Of a stretch of DNA of 40,933 bases, positions 14,007 to 24,918 are shown piece by piece. Origin of the DNA: Lysobacterales bacterium. Lineage in GTDB: Bacteria; Pseudomonadota; Gammaproteobacteria; Xanthomonadales; Ahniellaceae. Position numbers and translations under genes: made by a program. A model generated the notes under the pieces. It did no database searches. It had not been told where the DNA came from and saw only the letters and a list, made by a program, of their open reading frames with translations. Each line of letters opens with the position of its first letter. The first letter of the stretch is position 1. The stretch lies in the NCBI GenBank assembly GCA_016182785.1, contig JACPFU010000037.1:1-40933 (forward strand), written 5' to 3'.

Positions 14007-16613
14007 TCATCGCGCGCCCTCCTTGATCAGCAAGGCGACGCGCTCTTGCACCACCCTATCGTTGTCGAGCGCCCCATGCGACGTCGCTGCAGTTGAGGTG
14101 CCGTTGGGCAACGAGGTTGGGCTGGTGATCGACTGGATCGGCAGCGCGCGCAGGGCGAGTTCGGGTTCGGTGCATTCGGCGAGGCCGAGCAGTGGGGTTG
14201 GGTCGTCGTCTTCGAAGGCGCGGGCGATGAGGTAGAGGAGCGAGCCTTTGTAGGGGCCGGCTTTGTCGTTTTGTTCGACGCCTTGCGTCAGGTGGGCGAG
14301 CAGGATGCGCTTCGTGTCGAAGCCGCGCGCTTGCCAGTTGGGGAGGGCGGGCCAGAACTCGTCGCTGCGCAGGGCGCCGGCGATGGCGGTAAAGCTGGCG
14401 AGTGGCGGGTGCCATTCGTTCGGGTGTGCGGCGTGCAGGCCATTCGCCGCCAGCGGCTTGCCGTTCGTGCCGAGCGCGGGCAGCACGCGATCGAGCAGCG
14501 CGCGCATCATCACCGTGCCGGCCGAATGGCCGATCAGGTGCAGGCTGGTGTTCGCGAAAATCTGCGGCTGCGCCTGGCGCGCGGCGTGCATGGCGCGCCA
14601 GAGCGCGGCCAGGCCGATCGCGGCGCCATCGCGGCGGCGGTACTTCGTGGTCGCGATCAGCTCCGCGTTCTCCTTCATCTCGCGCCAGCTGCTGCGGCCG
14701 ATGATGTGGCGCGCGAATTTTTCGATCAGCCAGTTGCGCCGGAACTTCTTGCTGCGCGCGATCGCTGCGGTCGGGGCGGGCTCGTCGTCGTCGCGGAACT
14801 TGTCTTCGATGCTGCCGAGCAGGGTGTTGAACAGCCCGGTCTCCCAGGCGATGTAGATCGGGAAGATGCCGCGTTCGTACAGGTAGGGAATCCAGTCGCG
14901 CGCGCTGGTCTCGGCGCTGCGTTCGCCGACCAGGCCGCCGTGGGCGAACAGCGCGATCGGCAGCGGATCACCCGCGGCCAGGCCGAAGTCGGCGCGCGCA
15001 CGTGGGATCAGCAGCTCGCAGAGTTCGCGCAGGTCGTCCTCGTGCGTGCTGAAGTGCCCGCGCGGACTGAGCTGGCCGTTGTTGCCGAAGTTGATCACGT
15101 AGGACGACAACTCGTGCGTCTGCAGATGGCGCTCGCCGCTCAGCTGCACATCACCGGCGCGCATGCGCAGGCCGTCGCGGCTCGCGATCGCGCGGCGTTC
15201 GGCGGTGACCACGCCGAGCTGCACCACCCACGCATCCATCGCATTCGCCAGCCAGTCGCCGTAGCGCAGCAGCGCGTAACCGCCGGCGCCGAAGCGCGGC
15301 CCGTACGAGTTCTGGAGGATGAAGCCGGCCTCGGTGTATCCGACCAGCGCGATCGCGTGCCCGCTCTGCGCCGCCGACTTCACCAGTTCGATCGCCGGGA
15401 AGCCGCTGGCCTGCACCGGCATCGGCGTCACGCGTGCACGGTCGAGCTGGCTCCAGCCCGGGTGCGTGAACACCGACGCATAGACCACGCCGGTCTCGAC
15501 GATCGCGTGCTGCAGGTCGATGATCTGCGCGGTGTCGACGCGGTAATACGCACCGAGCGGCCGACTGACCGCCTCGTTCCACCAGTCGGCCGCGGCCTGC
15601 TGCTGCTTCGTGCGCTTGGGTTCGTGCAGTTTCGGCCACAATTTTTCGGCACTGGCGCCATGCCGCGACCACGCCTTCAAGGCGCCGCGCAGCGACGAAC
15701 CGAGGTCGTCGTTGGGGTCGTCGTTGAACTCGTCGTAACGCCGCGCCAGCGCGTACAACATCCACGGGCTGACCGCGTCGGCCGTGGTCGGCGCCGCGCG
15801 CACCAGCAGCCGCTCGATCACCGCCGCCAGCGCGAAGCCGGTGCAGGCATAGCTGTCGCCCTGGTTGCGGATGCGCGCCGGCTTCGGCAGCAGTTCCGAC
15901 GGCGGCCGCGTGCCCACCGGCGGGCGATAGACGAAGTCGCGCAGGTCGACCGGGTCCGGGCGCACATCCTTGTGGCGCGCTCGTTTCGCCGGCCGCGGCG
16001 GATCGCTGCGCCCGATCGGCGTGTCGTTGTTGGTCTTGAACGCGAGCGGCTTCTCGCCGTGCTTCTGGAACGCGGCGGCGAGCTTCTGGTCGTACTGCAG
16101 CTGCGCATAACCGCTGCCGTTGTAGGCGCGCGCGAAACGCGCCCAGTCCTGCGCACGCAAGGCACTCAGGAACGGCTCGCGCGCGATGAACGTGGCGAAG
16201 GCATCGAGCTGGCCCGCTGCATCGCGCATCATCGCCTGCACGAAGCCCGACACCGTCAGGAACCCGCAGGCGCGGTAGTTGAAGCCCATGATCTGGAACG
16301 CGCCCCAACTTGCCGATTGATTGGCGGCATCGAAGTCGAGCGCACGCGCCGCCTCGAGCCGCGTCCATTCCGCACCGCCGCCGAGATAGTGCTTGCGCGT
16401 CCACTTCCGGTGGCTGAGCGTCGGGTGCTTGGCATCGAACGCGCGCTTCGTGAGCCGCGAAAACACATGGCCCTCGAACAGGATCTTGGCGCGGCCATCG
16501 CTCAGGAACCCGCTGCCCGCCGATTCCACCTCGGCCACCGCCTTCAGCGTCGGCAGCGACAGGTCCAAGCGTTCGGACAGGGACTGCCATTGGGCGGGGG
16601 TGATCGAGGACAT
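14007..16613 (-). CDS. tri-domain protein: N-acetylmuramidase, papain-like peptidase and alpha/beta-hydrolase-like domain
   Basis: An 868-residue protein. The start at 16613 (MSSITPAQWQSL) is chosen over 16670 because DUF3380 domains begin this way and CCGGAG lies upstream. Domain 1 (about 15-187) is an N-acetylmuramidase of the DUF3380 type: LKAVAEVESAGSGFL with likely catalytic Glu29, RAKILFEGHVF, SASWGAFQIMG. Domain 2 (about 222-470) is papain-like: RNQGDSYACTGFA (Gln251, Cys257), SGHAIALVGY (His419), ILQNSYGPRFGAGGY (Asn435). Domain 3 (about 545-800) looks like an alpha/beta hydrolase: IALFAHGGLVGER and LHLIGHSAGT with Ser697. There is no signal peptide and no PAAR or VgrG part. It would attack peptidoglycan glycan, protein or peptide, and an ester bond in one polypeptide. 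It heads a minus-strand set with a membrane protein and a lipase. A phage lysin is an alternative but would not carry domains 2 and 3. Confidence 0.85.
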   Translation of the reverse strand: MSSITPAQWQSLSERLDLSLPTLKAVAEVESAGSGFLSDGRAKILFEGHVFSRLTKRAFDAKHPTLSHRKWTRKHYLGGGAEWTRLEAARALDFDAANQSASWGAFQIMGFNYRACGFLTVSGFVQAMMRDAAGQLDAFATFIAREPFLSALRAQDWARFARAYNGSGYAQLQYDQKLAAAFQKHGEKPLAFKTNNDTPIGRSDPPRPAKRARHKDVRPDPVDLRDFVYRPPVGTRPPSELLPKPARIRNQGDSYACTGFALAAVIERLLVRAAPTTADAVSPWMLYALARRYDEFNDDPNDDLGSSLRGALKAWSRHGASAEKLWPKLHEPKRTKQQQAAADWWNEAVSRPLGAYYRVDTAQIIDLQHAIVETGVVYASVFTHPGWSQLDRARVTPMPVQASGFPAIELVKSAAQSGHAIALVGYTEAGFILQNSYGPRFGAGGYALLRYGDWLANAMDAWVVQLGVVTAERRAIASRDGLRMRAGDVQLSGERHLQTHELSSYVINFGNNGQLSPRGHFSTHEDDLRELCELLIPRARADFGLAAGDPLPIALFAHGGLVGERSAETSARDWIPYLYERGIFPIYIAWETGLFNTLLGSIEDKFRDDDEPAPTAAIARSKKFRRNWLIEKFARHIIGRSSWREMKENAELIATTKYRRRDGAAIGLAALWRAMHAARQAQPQIFANTSLHLIGHSAGTVMMRALLDRVLPALGTNGKPLAANGLHAAHPNEWHPPLASFTAIAGALRSDEFWPALPNWQARGFDTKRILLAHLTQGVEQNDKAGPYKGSLLYLIARAFEDDDPTPLLGLAECTEPELALRALPIQSITSPTSLPNGTSTAATSHGALDNDRVVQERVALLIKEGAR

Positions 16614-16741
16614 GGCGGGCTCCGGGGACAGCACGAACCACGCCGCGCTCGCGTCGTGGACAGGATGCATTCCCCCGGGAACGCCGCGTTGTTGTACTGC
16701 GGCGACGTTCGCGCTGGCAAGCGATCGGCGATGATCGGCGC

Positions 16742-17020
16742 ATGACCGCGCCCTCGCCCTGGTACCTGTATCTGATCGAATGCCGCAACGGCAGCTTCTA
16801 CGCCGGCATCAGCAACGATGTCGAACGGCGCTACGCGCAACACCTCGCCGGCCGCGGCGCGAAGTACACGCGCGCACATCCGCCGCTGCGCCTGCTCGGC
16901 ACCCGCGCCTTCCCCGACCGCAGCAGCGCCAGCAAGGCCGAGCACGCCATCCGCCAGTTGCCGCGGGCGCAGAAATTGGCCTTCCTCGCCGCGCAATGCC
17001 GGCCCGACGAACGAATGTAG
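16742..17020 (+). CDS. GIY-YIG nuclease-fold protein (UPF0213/YhbQ-like)
   Basis: A 92-residue single-domain protein, the usual size. The motif pair is YLYLIECRNGSFYAGISNDV (the GIY-YIG equivalents are YLY and YAG) followed by conserved RR-x-x-QH, the helix KAEHAIRQL with the metal-binding Glu, and a basic C terminus. Members may process DNA during repair, but most are uncharacterised. The stop codon TAG (17018-17020) lies inside a REP-like repeat, so the repeat supplies the last codons (ERM-stop). Confidence 0.85.
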   Translation: MTAPSPWYLYLIECRNGSFYAGISNDVERRYAQHLAGRGAKYTRAHPPLRLLGTRAFPDRSSASKAEHAIRQLPRAQKLAFLAAQCRPDERM

Positions 17021-17046
17021 GTCGGATCAAGCGCAGCGGATCCGAC
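17012..17046. repeat. REP-like element, forward copy
   Basis: Sequence AATGTAGGTCGGATC followed by a short GC spacer and GATCCGAC. Inner arms GTCGGATC (17021-17028) and GATCCGAC (17039-17046) form a hairpin. It pairs with an inverted copy at 17154-17194. Confidence 0.7.
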
Positions 17047-17153
17047 GTCGGGTCACGGCATCGTGTCGGGTGGTGCAATGGGGCCGCGGCCTCGTCTTCG
17101 GTTGATCGCGGCATCGTCGGGCGGTCGCGCGGTTGTCGGATGATTCCGCGGTT

Positions 17154-17194
17154 GTCGGATCCCTCGCTGCGCTCGTTGATCCGACCTACATTCG
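17154..17194. repeat. REP-like element, inverted copy
   Basis: Inverted partner of 17012-17046: GTCGGATC (17154-17161), GC-rich middle, GATCCGAC (17178-17185), then CTACATTCG. The two elements face each other across 107 bp between convergent genes, a typical REP pair arrangement. Confidence 0.7.
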
Positions 17195-17223
17195 ACGATG
17201 CGGCGTACATTCGAAGGGGCGAC

Positions 17224-19992
<2,769 letters not shown>

Positions 19993-20054
19993 CTCGCCGT
20001 CCACCGTTGCCGCGATGGCGCAAGGCTAGCGATGGCGCCGCTGCGCCGCCAGCG

Positions 20055-22130
20055 TCAGCCGAGCGCGACTCGTTCGCGTGCGAACGGCACCGCGTCGGCA
20101 TCGGCCTCGGGCTCGTCGAACGCACGTGCGGCCTTGTGGCCGGCATGCACGGCAGCAGCGACGGTGCCGGGGGCGAACGCATCGCCAAGGCAATGCACTT
20201 CGCGCACGCCGGCATCCCTCCACTCGGCTTCGCGCGCGAGCAGGGCCTGATACAGCGCGTCGTCGGGATCGCGCATGGTCACCGGCAGCAGCTGCGCGAC
20301 CTCCAGTGTCTCGCGACGGTCGCTGTAGATGCAGGCGAGCTCGACGCGCAGCGCGCTGCCGTCCGGCGTCAGCGTCGCGATCTGGCGCGCGGTGTGGATC
20401 TGCACGCCGAGTTCGATCAGCCGCGCCTGCACGCGCGACTGCTCCATGGTCTGCTCGGTCCATTCCGAGACCTTGGTCGCCGGCGTCACGTAATGCACAG
20501 CCACGCCATCGCGGGCGTAGCGTTCGGCGAGTGCCCCAGCGAGCACGTAGTGGTCGTCGTCGTAGACCAGCAGCGGGCCGCGGGCCGGTTCGCCGCGCAA
20601 TGCGGCGTCGGCGGAAAGCACGTGTGGCGACACTGCATCGAGCAGTGGTGCGCGGTGCGTGCGACCGAGCCCGTCACCGCGCCAGCGTGATCCGGTGGCG
20701 ACGAAGATCGCCGAGGCACCAAAACCGAGTGCGTCCTCGGCGCTGACTTCGCTGCCGCGCAGGAACTGCACGTTCGGCATCTTGGCGATTTGCAGCAGGC
20801 GATGATCGACCACGCGTTGCCAGGTCGCGAGCCCGGGCAGCTTTGATTCAAAGCGCAGGCGCCCGCCGGCAACCTCGGCGCCATCGCACAGCATCACCTC
20901 GTAGCCGCGCTGGCCGAGCGCGCGCGTCAGTTCGAGCCCGGCGGGGCCGGCGCCGACCACCAGCACGTTGCGCTCGCTGCGCTTGCCGGCGATGCGCTCG
21001 GGATGCCAGCCGCGGCGCCATTCCTCGCCCATGGTCGGATTCTGCGTGCAGCGGATCGGCACGCAGTAGTTGTCGCCGGTGACGCAGATGTTGCAGCCGA
21101 TGCATTCGCGGATGTCGTCGAGCCGGCCCTGCTCGATCTTGCGCGGCAGGAACGGATCGGCGATCGACGGCCGCGCGGCACCGATCAGGTCCATGATCCC
21201 GGACTTGATCACGCGCACCATTGCATCCGGAGAGGTGTAGCGACCGACGCCGACCACCGGTTTCGTCGTCAGCGATTTCACTTCGCGGATGTAGCGCTCC
21301 TGAAAACCTTCCTCGGAAAAGCGCGCGGTCTGGCTGTCGTTGCTCCAGTCGGCGATGTTCACGTCCCACAGGTCGGGCAGTTCGGCCAACAGCGCGATCG
21401 CATCGCGACCTTCACTCGCGGCGGTGATGCCATCCGGTCCGAGCAGCTGGTCGACGGCGAGGCGCACGACCACACCGCAACGATCGCCGACGGCGTCCTT
21501 GGTCTCCTCGATCAGTTCACGCAGCAATCGCACGCGGTTCTCGAGCGAACCGCCGTACTCGTCGCTGCGCCGGTTGGTGCGTCGGGACAGGAAGTGCATC
21601 GGCATGCCGAGATCATGCCCGGCGTAGACGTAGACCAGATCGAAGCCGGCGTCGCGCGCGCGCAGCGCGGCGGTGCGGTGCCAGCGGCGCACGTCGGCGA
21701 GGTCGCGCTTGGTCGCGGTGCGCGCCTGGATCGGATCGGAACCGCGCACCGGCAGATGCGAAGGCGCGATCGGGATCTCGCGGCTGTAGCGGTTTGGCGT
21801 GGCGTAGCCGTTGAACATCAGCTCGATGCCGGCGAGCGCGCCGTGTTCGTGCACGGCGTCGGTCATCAGCCGCAGCGCGGGAATGTCGCGCTCGTCCCAG
21901 AGGCGGCCTTCGTGATGCGGCGCGATTTCCGACAGCGGCGAAATCTCGACCTCTTCGGTGCAGATCACGCCCCAGCCGCCCTCGGCCTTGATCCCGCGCA
22001 TGCGCGCCAAGGTCTGCGGGTAGGCATGGCCCATGCCGTTGCAATGCGGCACCTGGTAGAAGCGGTTCGGCGCACGCACCGGACCGATCTGTACCGGCTC
22101 GAAAAGAACGTCGTAACGGGGATCGCGCAT
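20055..22130 (-). CDS. trimethylamine-dehydrogenase-like iron-sulfur flavoprotein (old yellow enzyme family)
   Basis: A 691-residue protein matching trimethylamine/dimethylamine dehydrogenase in length and layout. An N-terminal FMN TIM barrel (about 1-335) has NRFYQVPHCNGMG, whose Cys30 sits where the cofactor-linked Cys30 of the Methylophilus enzyme lies. A 4Fe-4S segment follows (CIGCNIC, Cys343/346/349 and Cys361). Then comes an FAD/NAD-like domain (VLVVGAGPAGLE, 389-400). The catalytic Tyr169, His172 and an Asp near 265 of TMADH are present. Substrate-bowl residues differ: position 60 is Glu (Tyr in TMADH), Trp264 is kept as Trp262, and Trp355 is lost. It therefore probably oxidises a different methylated amine. 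A 72-bp tandem duplication provides a second in-frame start at 22202. Electron acceptor (ETF) genes are not nearby. Confidence 0.85.
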   Translation of the reverse strand: MRDPRYDVLFEPVQIGPVRAPNRFYQVPHCNGMGHAYPQTLARMRGIKAEGGWGVICTEEVEISPLSEIAPHHEGRLWDERDIPALRLMTDAVHEHGALAGIELMFNGYATPNRYSREIPIAPSHLPVRGSDPIQARTATKRDLADVRRWHRTAALRARDAGFDLVYVYAGHDLGMPMHFLSRRTNRRSDEYGGSLENRVRLLRELIEETKDAVGDRCGVVVRLAVDQLLGPDGITAASEGRDAIALLAELPDLWDVNIADWSNDSQTARFSEEGFQERYIREVKSLTTKPVVGVGRYTSPDAMVRVIKSGIMDLIGAARPSIADPFLPRKIEQGRLDDIRECIGCNICVTGDNYCVPIRCTQNPTMGEEWRRGWHPERIAGKRSERNVLVVGAGPAGLELTRALGQRGYEVMLCDGAEVAGGRLRFESKLPGLATWQRVVDHRLLQIAKMPNVQFLRGSEVSAEDALGFGASAIFVATGSRWRGDGLGRTHRAPLLDAVSPHVLSADAALRGEPARGPLLVYDDDHYVLAGALAERYARDGVAVHYVTPATKVSEWTEQTMEQSRVQARLIELGVQIHTARQIATLTPDGSALRVELACIYSDRRETLEVAQLLPVTMRDPDDALYQALLAREAEWRDAGVREVHCLGDAFAPGTVAAAVHAGHKAARAFDEPEADADAVPFARERVALG

Positions 22131-22255
22131 GTTGCACTCGTTTGTGGTCGATCCCGCAAGCATGCCGCGAATGCGCCCGCAAGCGTAACGGGGATCGCGC
22201 ATGTTGCACTCGTTTGTGGTCGATACGGGAAGCATGCCGCGAATGCGCTGCCAGG
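22112..22255. repeat. 72-bp tandem duplication spanning the flavoprotein start codon
   Basis: Two adjacent units, 22112-22183 and 22184-22255, each begin CGTAACGGGGATCGCGCATG and differ at only a few positions near their ends. Each contains the start codon plus the sequence MRDPRY and the upstream region. Because 72 is divisible by three, the outer start (22202) is in frame with the inner start (22130), giving a possible 24-residue N-terminal extension. Confidence 0.85.
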
Positions 22256-22256
22256 C

Positions 22257-22287
22257 GTAGGGTGTGCACCGCGCAGCGGTGCGCACC
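22257..22287. repeat. 31-bp REP-like palindromic element, copy 1
   Basis: GTAGGGTGTGCACC, a short GC centre, then GCGGTGCGCACC form an imperfect hairpin. Two more copies lie at 24770-24800 and 24826-24856. It sits between the flavoprotein start region and the preceding minus-strand gene's stop. Confidence 0.65.
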
Positions 22288-22294
22288 ACCGTTA

Positions 22295-23440
22295 TTAGGT
22301 GCCGGGCTCGATGCCGACGAGCCAGCGGCCTTCGGCGGCAGCGGCGGCGACGAACTCGTACAGCGCGGAGGTGTCGGTCGGAGACAGCGGCCAGCAGCCG
22401 GCGCTTCGCGCAGCCGCGATCAGATCACCGAGCGTGTCGGCGAGCTCGCGCAGCTCGTGCGGCGTGAGCAAGCCGACTGCGCAGTCGCTGGCCGTGGCCG
22501 TGCCCTGCAGCCACCACGGCAATTGCCGCCGGCGATGCGCGCCGACATCGACGCTGGCGCAAAACAATGCCGCTGTCGCGGCCAGCGCAGGCGACGCGGT
22601 GAATTCCCCGAGCGGCCGCGCCGCGAGATCGGCAAACAGCGTGTCGCAGGAATCGGTGGTCCAGGCGCGGGCCTGGCATCGCGTGACGCAGTCGATCCAC
22701 AGTAGCGGTTGCGCCACCGCCGCGACATTGGGTTCGCCGGCGACCAGGGCGCGCGCGGCGGCCGGCAGTTCATCGATCAGTTCGGCGAGTGCGCTGTCGT
22801 CCGCGGCGCGTGCCAGCAGGTCCGACCATTCAGCTGCAGCCAGTGTTGCCGGGCGCAGCAGGAAGCCGCGCTCGAAGGGTGCCGCGGCGAGCGCGAACAG
22901 GCGCGTGCGCGATGCGCGCCAATGCACGGCGCCGGTGGCTGCAATCGGCGCCCGCGTCGCCGGGAACAGGACGGCCAGCCGCTGTTGCAGCGCCGCCACG
23001 CTGGCACCTTCGTCGGCGAACTCCGCGCCGTACAGCGGACGTTGCCCAGCCAGCGCTGCGTCCAGTTCGCTGCGGCTGACACTGCAGCCGTTCAACTGGT
23101 GGCCCCAGTGGCCGACCTGCGGCGGAAACACGCCGAGCTCGAACATCGGCGCCGGCTGGCGCTGGTACAGCACCAGTACGCAGAACTCGCCGGCGCGATT
23201 GCGCCAATGCCCGACCAGATCGCCGCGGCGCGCATGGCCGCTGTCGAGATAGGCCTGCACCATCGCCGGCAAGGGCGGATCGGCGACCGCTGCCAGCAGC
23301 GCCTTGCGCGCTTCGATGGCGCGCAGCGCATCGGCAAGTTCGGAGCCGGTGTCTTCGCGATAGCTGAGGATTGCTTCGATCATGCGGTCGCCGCGCAGCG
23401 CGGCGTCGATGGCTGTCCAGCGCGGGTCGTCCTGATGCAT
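22295..23440 (-). CDS. hypothetical protein with an L7/L12-like N-terminal segment
   Basis: A 381-residue protein with GGAG ahead of its start. Residues 10-45 (AIDAALRGDRMIEAILSYRE, then TGSELADALRAIEA) resemble the short helical segment of ribosomal L7/L12 C-terminal-like domains (IKLxREATGLGLKEAKxxVE), found in many uncharacterised bacterial proteins. The following 330 residues are Ala/Leu-rich alpha/beta with several Trp and Cys, and no catalytic motif is visible. No signal peptide. It lies 45 bp downstream of the AlkB-like gene on the same strand and may be co-transcribed. No function assigned. Confidence 0.65.
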   Translation of the reverse strand: MHQDDPRWTAIDAALRGDRMIEAILSYREDTGSELADALRAIEARKALLAAVADPPLPAMVQAYLDSGHARRGDLVGHWRNRAGEFCVLVLYQRQPAPMFELGVFPPQVGHWGHQLNGCSVSRSELDAALAGQRPLYGAEFADEGASVAALQQRLAVLFPATRAPIAATGAVHWRASRTRLFALAAAPFERGFLLRPATLAAAEWSDLLARAADDSALAELIDELPAAARALVAGEPNVAAVAQPLLWIDCVTRCQARAWTTDSCDTLFADLAARPLGEFTASPALAATAALFCASVDVGAHRRRQLPWWLQGTATASDCAVGLLTPHELRELADTLGDLIAAARSAGCWPLSPTDTSALYEFVAAAAAEGRWLVGIEPGT

Positions 23441-23485
23441 CGAGCTACTCCGGTGCCTGCGGTACGCGCGCCGAGGGTGGCCCGA

Positions 23486-24652
23486 TCACGGCGTTGCGGC
23501 AAGCCCGAGTTCGGCGCAGAGGCGCGCACGCTGGCCGGGCTGGAAGTTGATGCGCTCCGGATCGGCGCCGACCATCGCGACCAGGCGCGGGTTCATCACC
23601 CGGAACCACAGCGGCGGCACGTAGGCGAGCAGGAACATGCCGAAGTAGCCGGTCGGCAATTGCGGCGCCTCCCCGAAGTGGCGCAGGCACTGGTAACGGC
23701 GCGTCGCGTTCGCGTGGTGGTCGGAATGGCGTTGCAGATGGAACAGCGCCCAGTTCGAGACGATGTGGTTGCTGTTCCAGGAATGCTCGGGCCGGCACGG
23801 TTCGTAGCGGCCGCTGTCGAGGCGGCGGCGGGCGATGCCGTAGTGCTCGATGTAGTTCGCGCTGGTCAGCTGGAAGTTGGCCCAGAACGAGGCCGCGAGC
23901 GGGAACGGCAGCACGCCGACGCCAAGCCAGACGAGCAGCACGGACCAGAGCGCAAGCGTGATCAACGTGGTTTGCACGATGTCGTTGTACAGGCTGAAAC
24001 GGGATCGCCCGGCCGCGGCCATGCGCTCGCATTCGAGCCGCCAGGCACGGCGCAGCGCGCCCGGCATTTCGCGCGGCAGAAACTGCCAGATCGACTCGCC
24101 GAGTCGCGACGACGCAGGATCCTCGGGCGTGGCGACATCGCGGTGGTGGCCGCGATTGTGCTCGACGTGGAAGTGCCCGTAGCCGGTCGGCGCCAGCACC
24201 AGCTTCGCCAGCCAGCGCTCGAACGCACCGCGCTTGTGCCCGAGTTCGTGGCCGAGGTTGATGCAGAAGCCGCCGATAACGCCGGTGGCGATGGTCACCG
24301 CGACCAGCCCGTGCCACGGCAGCGGATGGCGTGCGACGAACCAGGCCACGAAGCCGAACGCGAGCCACAGCAGCGGCACCATGATCCAGGTGATCACGCG
24401 GTAGTAGCGATCGGCCTCCAGTGCCGCCATCGCCGACTCCGGCGGGTTGCTGGCGTCCTCGCCGAACACCAGGTCGGCGAGCGGCAGCAGCACATAGAAC
24501 AGCAGCACCGGCAACCACAGCACGCGCGCATCGCCGCTTGCCAGAAACGCGAACGGCCCGAACGTCGCAAGCAGCGGCAGCAGCACCGACAACAACCACG
24601 CATGCCGCTTGCGGTCGCGATACGGGCTTGCTGGTACGGCGACAGTGCTCAT
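23486..24652 (-). CDS. alkB: AlkB-type membrane alkane 1-monooxygenase
   Basis: A 388-residue integral membrane non-haem di-iron enzyme. The start at 24652 (MSTVAVPASPY) is preferred to 24685. The histidine clusters diagnostic of AlkB are all present: HELGHK (135-140), HFHVEHNRGHHRDVATPED (from residue 160), NYIEHYG, and LQRHSDHHA. Six hydrophobic segments flank them. AlkB hydroxylates the terminal carbon of medium-chain alkanes using O2 and electrons from rubredoxin and rubredoxin reductase. No rubredoxin gene is in this window, so electron partners must be elsewhere. Fatty-acid or xylene monooxygenase relatives are possible, but the HNRGHH and NYIEHYG blocks favour alkane hydroxylase. Confidence 0.9.
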   Translation of the reverse strand: MSTVAVPASPYRDRKRHAWLLSVLLPLLATFGPFAFLASGDARVLWLPVLLFYVLLPLADLVFGEDASNPPESAMAALEADRYYRVITWIMVPLLWLAFGFVAWFVARHPLPWHGLVAVTIATGVIGGFCINLGHELGHKRGAFERWLAKLVLAPTGYGHFHVEHNRGHHRDVATPEDPASSRLGESIWQFLPREMPGALRRAWRLECERMAAAGRSRFSLYNDIVQTTLITLALWSVLLVWLGVGVLPFPLAASFWANFQLTSANYIEHYGIARRRLDSGRYEPCRPEHSWNSNHIVSNWALFHLQRHSDHHANATRRYQCLRHFGEAPQLPTGYFGMFLLAYVPPLWFRVMNPRLVAMVGADPERINFQPGQRARLCAELGLAATP

Positions 24653-24769
24653 GGCATGCAGGTCCCGACGGCGGCGCGGCGCCAAGCATGCCCGCCCGCA
24701 CGCCCCCGGACCAGTGCATCGCGGGTGGATTCACCCAACAAACACGTTTCCGATGTCGGCACGTGCGTC

Positions 24770-24800
24770 GGTGCGCACCGCGTTGCGGTGCACACCCTAC
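24770..24800. repeat. 31-bp REP-like palindromic element, copy 2
   Basis: GGTGCGCACCGCG-TTGCGGTGCACACCCTAC, an inverted orientation of copy 1. Part of a facing pair with 24826-24856 upstream of the ABC-F gene. Confidence 0.65.
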
Positions 24801-24825
24801 GGGCTCCGGCAAGGCGCGTGTATCC

Positions 24826-24856
24826 GTAGGGTGTGCCGAGCAACGCGAGGCGCACC
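24826..24856. repeat. 31-bp REP-like palindromic element, copy 3
   Basis: GTAGGGTGTGCCGAGCAACGCGAGGCGCACC, more diverged, opposite orientation to copy 2 and about 25 bp away. Located between divergent genes alkB and the ABC-F gene. Confidence 0.6.
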
Positions 24857-24918
24857 GTCCCATCGCGGTACACGCTCCGCAATGCTGGAATCGACCACGT
24901 AGCCGCTAGACTAGGCCC

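Noticed and set aside
14271..16745. 824-residue + strand ORF antisense to the tri-domain protein
   Set aside because: No recognisable motifs; minus strand has full catalytic motifs.
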